Positions 60,897 through 64,000 of a stretch of 64,000 nt of DNA are shown in pieces. Source of the stretch: Verticillium longisporum (taxonomy: Eukaryota; Ascomycota; Sordariomycetes; Glomerellales; Plectosphaerellaceae). The notes under the pieces were generated by a model that did no database searches, had not been told where the DNA came from, and saw nothing but the letters and a program-made list of their open reading frames with translations. Made by a program: the position numbers and the translations under genes. Numbering within the stretch: position 1 is the stretch's first letter; every line of letters starts with the position of its first letter. The stretch covers positions 744,001 to 808,000 of the forward strand of contig JAETXT010000001.1 of assembly GCA_019188255.1 (NCBI GenBank), in the 5' to 3' direction.

Positions 60897-62735
60897 CTAG
60901 TGCCTGTGCGGCGACTCGCCGGGGCTGTGACTGTGGTGGCTCTGGGGGCTGGAGCCGGCGACGGTGGTGCCGGTGGAGCAGCAGCCTTTGCCGACGCAGT
61001 CGTCGACGCACTCGAGCAGGCAGGACGTCTTTCTGACAACGACGTGGTCTCCGGCGCCGTCTAGGGCGAGGGCGGCCGTGTCCTCGATGAGGGCGTTCTC
61101 GGCGCTCGAGAGAAACTCGGGCTGGATGGTGGCGCTGTGGATGCCGTAGGCGTGGAGGCACTTGCGGGCGCGCTTGGCCAGGACCATGTACTTCTCGCCG
61201 CCCTCGGCCGAGATGGGGAAGCTGACTTGGACGTGCATCGACGCGACAATCTTGGTGTCGGAGAGCTGCCAGATGTGGACGTGGTGGCAGCTCACGACGC
61301 CGGGCAGAGCCTCAATGTCTTCGCGGATGTCCTGGAGATCAATGTGGTCGGGCGTGGCCTGGAGCAGAATCTTCGAGGTGGCAAAGGTCAGGGGCAGCGC
61401 CGACTTGAGGATGATGAGGGTGATGAAGAGAGACACGGCCGGGTCGGCGTACATCTTGCCGGGCCAGTCGGTCAACCAGATGATCAGGGCGGTAACCATG
61501 ACACCGACGTTGCCGAGCGCGTCGCCGATGACGTGCAGGATCAGACCGTTCAGTCCGAGGTCGCCGTGGCTGTGGCCGTGACCTCCCCCCTTCTTGCGGT
61601 CCTTCGGCTTGTTGTGGTTGTGCTCACAGTGCAGGCTCGAGTCCCTGCGAGGACGGCCGTTGGAGGACCGGTGGCGCGAAGTGCTCTTGTAGGTTGTGTT
61701 GCCGTTGCCGTCGCTCAGGAGAGGCGTGTTCTCGCTAGACTCGCCATCTTGAACAGCGCCGTCCTCCACATCGCTCTCGTCGGTGGTCCCGTCCATGTCC
61801 TTGGGCCTGGGCCGGCTGGCGTCGATGATCTCCTGTCGGAAACTGGAAGGGTAGATGCTGATGTCGTCGATGCTCGTGAGGCGCGAATGGCGCAGACTGC
61901 TGGCTCTACGGCGCTCCCTCTCACGACCTCTGGTGTTACTAGGGCCGCGGTTGCTGGGAGACTCGGACTCGCTGTCGAACCTGATGCGGCGAGGCGTGGT
62001 GGAAGCGCCCTCGGTGGCCCTGGCAACGGCGACCTCGGGCAGCACATCGATGGCTGGCCCGTCATCGTTGGCAATGGCGTAATTGTGGCGGTCGGCAACC
62101 GTGACTCGGCCTTCCTCGGCAGCATGTTCGTGAGAGTGGTGGTGGTCGTGTTCGCCGTCGCCGTCACCGTGATCGTGGTCATGGTCTCCGTGTCCGTGTC
62201 CGTGGTCGTGGCCGTGACCACCAAGCACCAGGAAGCCCACAAGGTTCGACGCGAGACCAATGGAGCCAACAATGAGAATGAGCTGAGGATTTTGAATATC
62301 GGGAGGGTCGAAGAATCGGGAAATGGCCTCGAGGATGATAGACACGCACAGCGCGATCAGGAAGACGGCGTTGAAGAAGGCGCCGAGAATCTCGGCGCGC
62401 AGCCACTACGTCGTTGGTCAGTCGTTTGGCCCAGCACATGCTCGAGAAGGCGGCAGCACATACACCGTAGGAGTACTTATCAGTGGTTGCCTTGCTTGCG
62501 ACAGCCACGGCCCAGAGACCGACGCACAGAGAGATGATGTCGTTGAGCTGGTTCCGATCGGGTCAGTGGCGCCATCTCCGAGGCAGTGGGTTCGCGACAG
62601 AGAACTCACCATGTGAAAGGCGTCGGCGAGCAGGGCCAGGGATTTGACGAGCAGTCCGACGGTCAATTCAGTAACGAAGAAGACGATATCAATAGCCAGC
62701 ATAATGCTGATGCGCGTCGACTTGGACCACGCCAT
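60897..62735 (-). CDS. Vacuolar zinc transporter, cation diffusion facilitator (Zrc1/Cot1-type)
   Basis: A Zn2+/H+ antiporter of the CDF family that loads zinc (and cobalt) into the vacuole or secretory compartments. Exons 62735-62610, 62547-62464 and 62405-60897 total 1719 nt (572 aa). Six membrane spans. The paired zinc-site HxxxD motifs are present: DAFHMLNDIIS in span 2 (His41, Asp45) and HVIGDALGNVG in span 5. A His-rich loop, HGHDHGHGHGDHDHDHGD and onward, spans residues 134-165, with a second HGHSHGD before span 5. A long Ser/Arg-rich linker of about 120 residues separates the two. The C-terminal domain has LPGVVSCHHVHIWQLSDTK and HAYGIHSATIQPEF, then a Cys cluster (CVDDCVGKGCC) and a His-rich end. 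Start MAWSKSTRISIMLAIDI is the family start. No lesions. Confidence 0.93.
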
Positions 62736-64000
62736 GGTGGGCGGTTGTTGTCTGCGGACAGTGGGTGGGGGAATGATTTGGTCGCGTTGGGACGGCGACG
62801 GTCGTTTTTGAGCTCGAAGAGCTCCGAATCGTGGGAGGTAGCCAGTCAAAAGAAACAACGAGGCAAAGAAGACAGGCGTGCCGCCTTCAAAAGAAATCAC
62901 AGCTTTGACTCTGTGATGGTAAAGAAAGGAAGTAGGGGGATCTTTAGAAAATGACAGAGAAGGTTTGGGGGGTTGCGAGGGGCCAACGACGATAGGACCA
63001 GCATGTTTGGCAGCCGTGACAGGGAGGGCGAGACAGGGCTATGACGCTTGTGCTTTTTTGCCTGCTTACCTCACCTTACCTGCTTCAGATCCTTACGACA
63101 CTCAGGTCACTATTGCCTGAGCAGGTATTTCATTAGAGTTCTCCCTACCATGTCCTGGCCCTCGGATGTCTTGCCGGCCTCGCTGACAGTGGGACTGCAA
63201 CGCTACTGGGCCAATCGGCCGACACAGACGTGCTATTCGAAATGCCGACGCCCTTGAGGCGAGTTGTTCGGCCCCGACAGCTCGGGCGAAGCGAGGCGAG
63301 GCTGTATCAAGGCCTGGCGTGAGAACCCCGAGCTCTCCAACGTGTATACTCATATTTAAGAAGGACTACAGCAATACCCCTTGGTAGATCGCGGTATCAT
63401 CATCTTCTGTTGGCAATCTTCCCACAAGGCCCTTCTGAGACTTTCGAACAGACCGCGCTGGCGACAACAAGATCTTGTCGTCGACCTGACTACACGCATG
63501 AAAGCGTAAAGGGCAGTGGTATCACAGGCTGCTGATGCTGCAACATGCATGCGAATACATCGCCTTCCGGTGCTGGTCCAGGCTGTCCGCCACGAGTACA
63601 GCTTGTGCGACAACGACCGTGATGAGGATGGCCGAAAGTGGACTTGTGTGATTAGGGACCAACCCAGGCAATAGCGCCGTCTGGATCGCACCGACTATTC
63701 CCCTTGAACCACCGCCTTCGTACACCAACAAAGCCTCGGCTGCGCGATGAGATCCATGTACCTCCTGAAAGGAGCTGCGGCAGAGGATGTCGTGTTCGGC
63801 TGCTTGTCATCGAGACTCGCCTACAATATTGAATTCAAATATCCTGTGAACTGCCCCTACCCAGGTGCGACAAGAACACGACGGATTCATTCCGGCCAGC
63901 TTCTGGAGCCCGACCTACTTGGTCTTCGAAAGTTGATCTTTCTGAGCAGATCATAATGAATTCATCAAACGCGTCAGACTTTTGTACTTCCCACAGAAGG
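62736..64000. other. Upstream region of the zinc transporter, to the window end
   Basis: Promoter and leader of the transporter, then about 900 bp with only short frames lacking domains. No gene is supported before the window ends. Confidence 0.55.

Noticed and set aside
61137..62537. 466-codon plus-strand frame opposite the zinc transporter
   Set aside because: Antisense shadow; Val/Asp-rich with no domain, while the minus strand has a full CDF family protein.

Overview
This 64 kb window is a stretch of nuclear chromosome from a filamentous ascomycete (Pezizomycotina). Sordariomycetes is most likely, inferred from the style of the genes. The genes carry short introns of about 50-95 nt with GT..AG ends, and many have a CTGAC-like branch site. 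Coding regions are GC-rich, genes lie on both strands and intergenic spaces are 0.3-3 kb. The gene set includes fungal-type proteins such as kexin, Snx4/Atg24, the Ppc89-type spindle-pole protein, DUF7707 and DUF6546. I see no operons, CRISPR arrays, rRNA, convincing tRNAs, transposon ORFs or secondary-metabolite cluster. The species cannot be fixed from the sequence alone.

Layout. 0-12 kb: an Erd2-family receptor (-), a LicD/Mnn4-like protein (+), mitochondrial adenylate kinase (-), LETM1/Mdm38 (+) and sorting nexin Snx4/Atg24 (+). 12-23 kb: kexin (+) and a very large PhoD-like phosphatase (+). 23-29 kb: exon-junction protein Y14 (-) and a Cep57/Ppc89 spindle-pole coiled-coil protein (-). 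29-40 kb: a GH76 mannanase (+), a small PPxY protein (+), OST subunit Swp1 (-), a glutaminyl cyclase (-), a short-chain dehydrogenase (+) and a choline/ethanolamine phosphotransferase (-). 40-54 kb: an F-box/DUF6546 protein (-), a GPI-type DUF7707 wall protein (-), Ypt35-like PX protein (+), an IQ-motif protein (+) and a SAS4-domain chromatin protein with a huge polyglutamine tract (+). 55-63 kb: TFIID subunit TAF2 (+) and a ZRC1-type zinc transporter (-).

Functionally this is a housekeeping neighbourhood. Many genes serve the secretory pathway or its membranes: ER retrieval (Erd2), N-glycosylation (Swp1), phospholipid synthesis (CPT/EPT), peptide maturation (kexin, glutaminyl cyclase) and wall mannan or surface (GH76, LicD-like, DUF7707). 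Such genes are common, so I do not claim a cluster.

The most striking property is the number of small lesions in conserved genes. At least 14 bases appear to be missing, mostly one or two per G, C or A run. They break nine or ten ORFs (kexin three times; LETM1, Ppc89, GH76, glutaminyl cyclase, SDR, CPT/EPT, F-box, DUF7707, TAF2). Restoring each missing base returns exon sums divisible by three and continuous family homology. Five more in-frame stops arise by substitution (two in LETM1; one each in Y14, Ypt35 and the IQ protein). This looks like an under-polished assembly rather than real pseudogenes. The substitution stops, above all the dense A/T-transversion patch in LETM1, deserve a read-level check. 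CDS coordinates below span the whole inferred gene, introns and lesions included.
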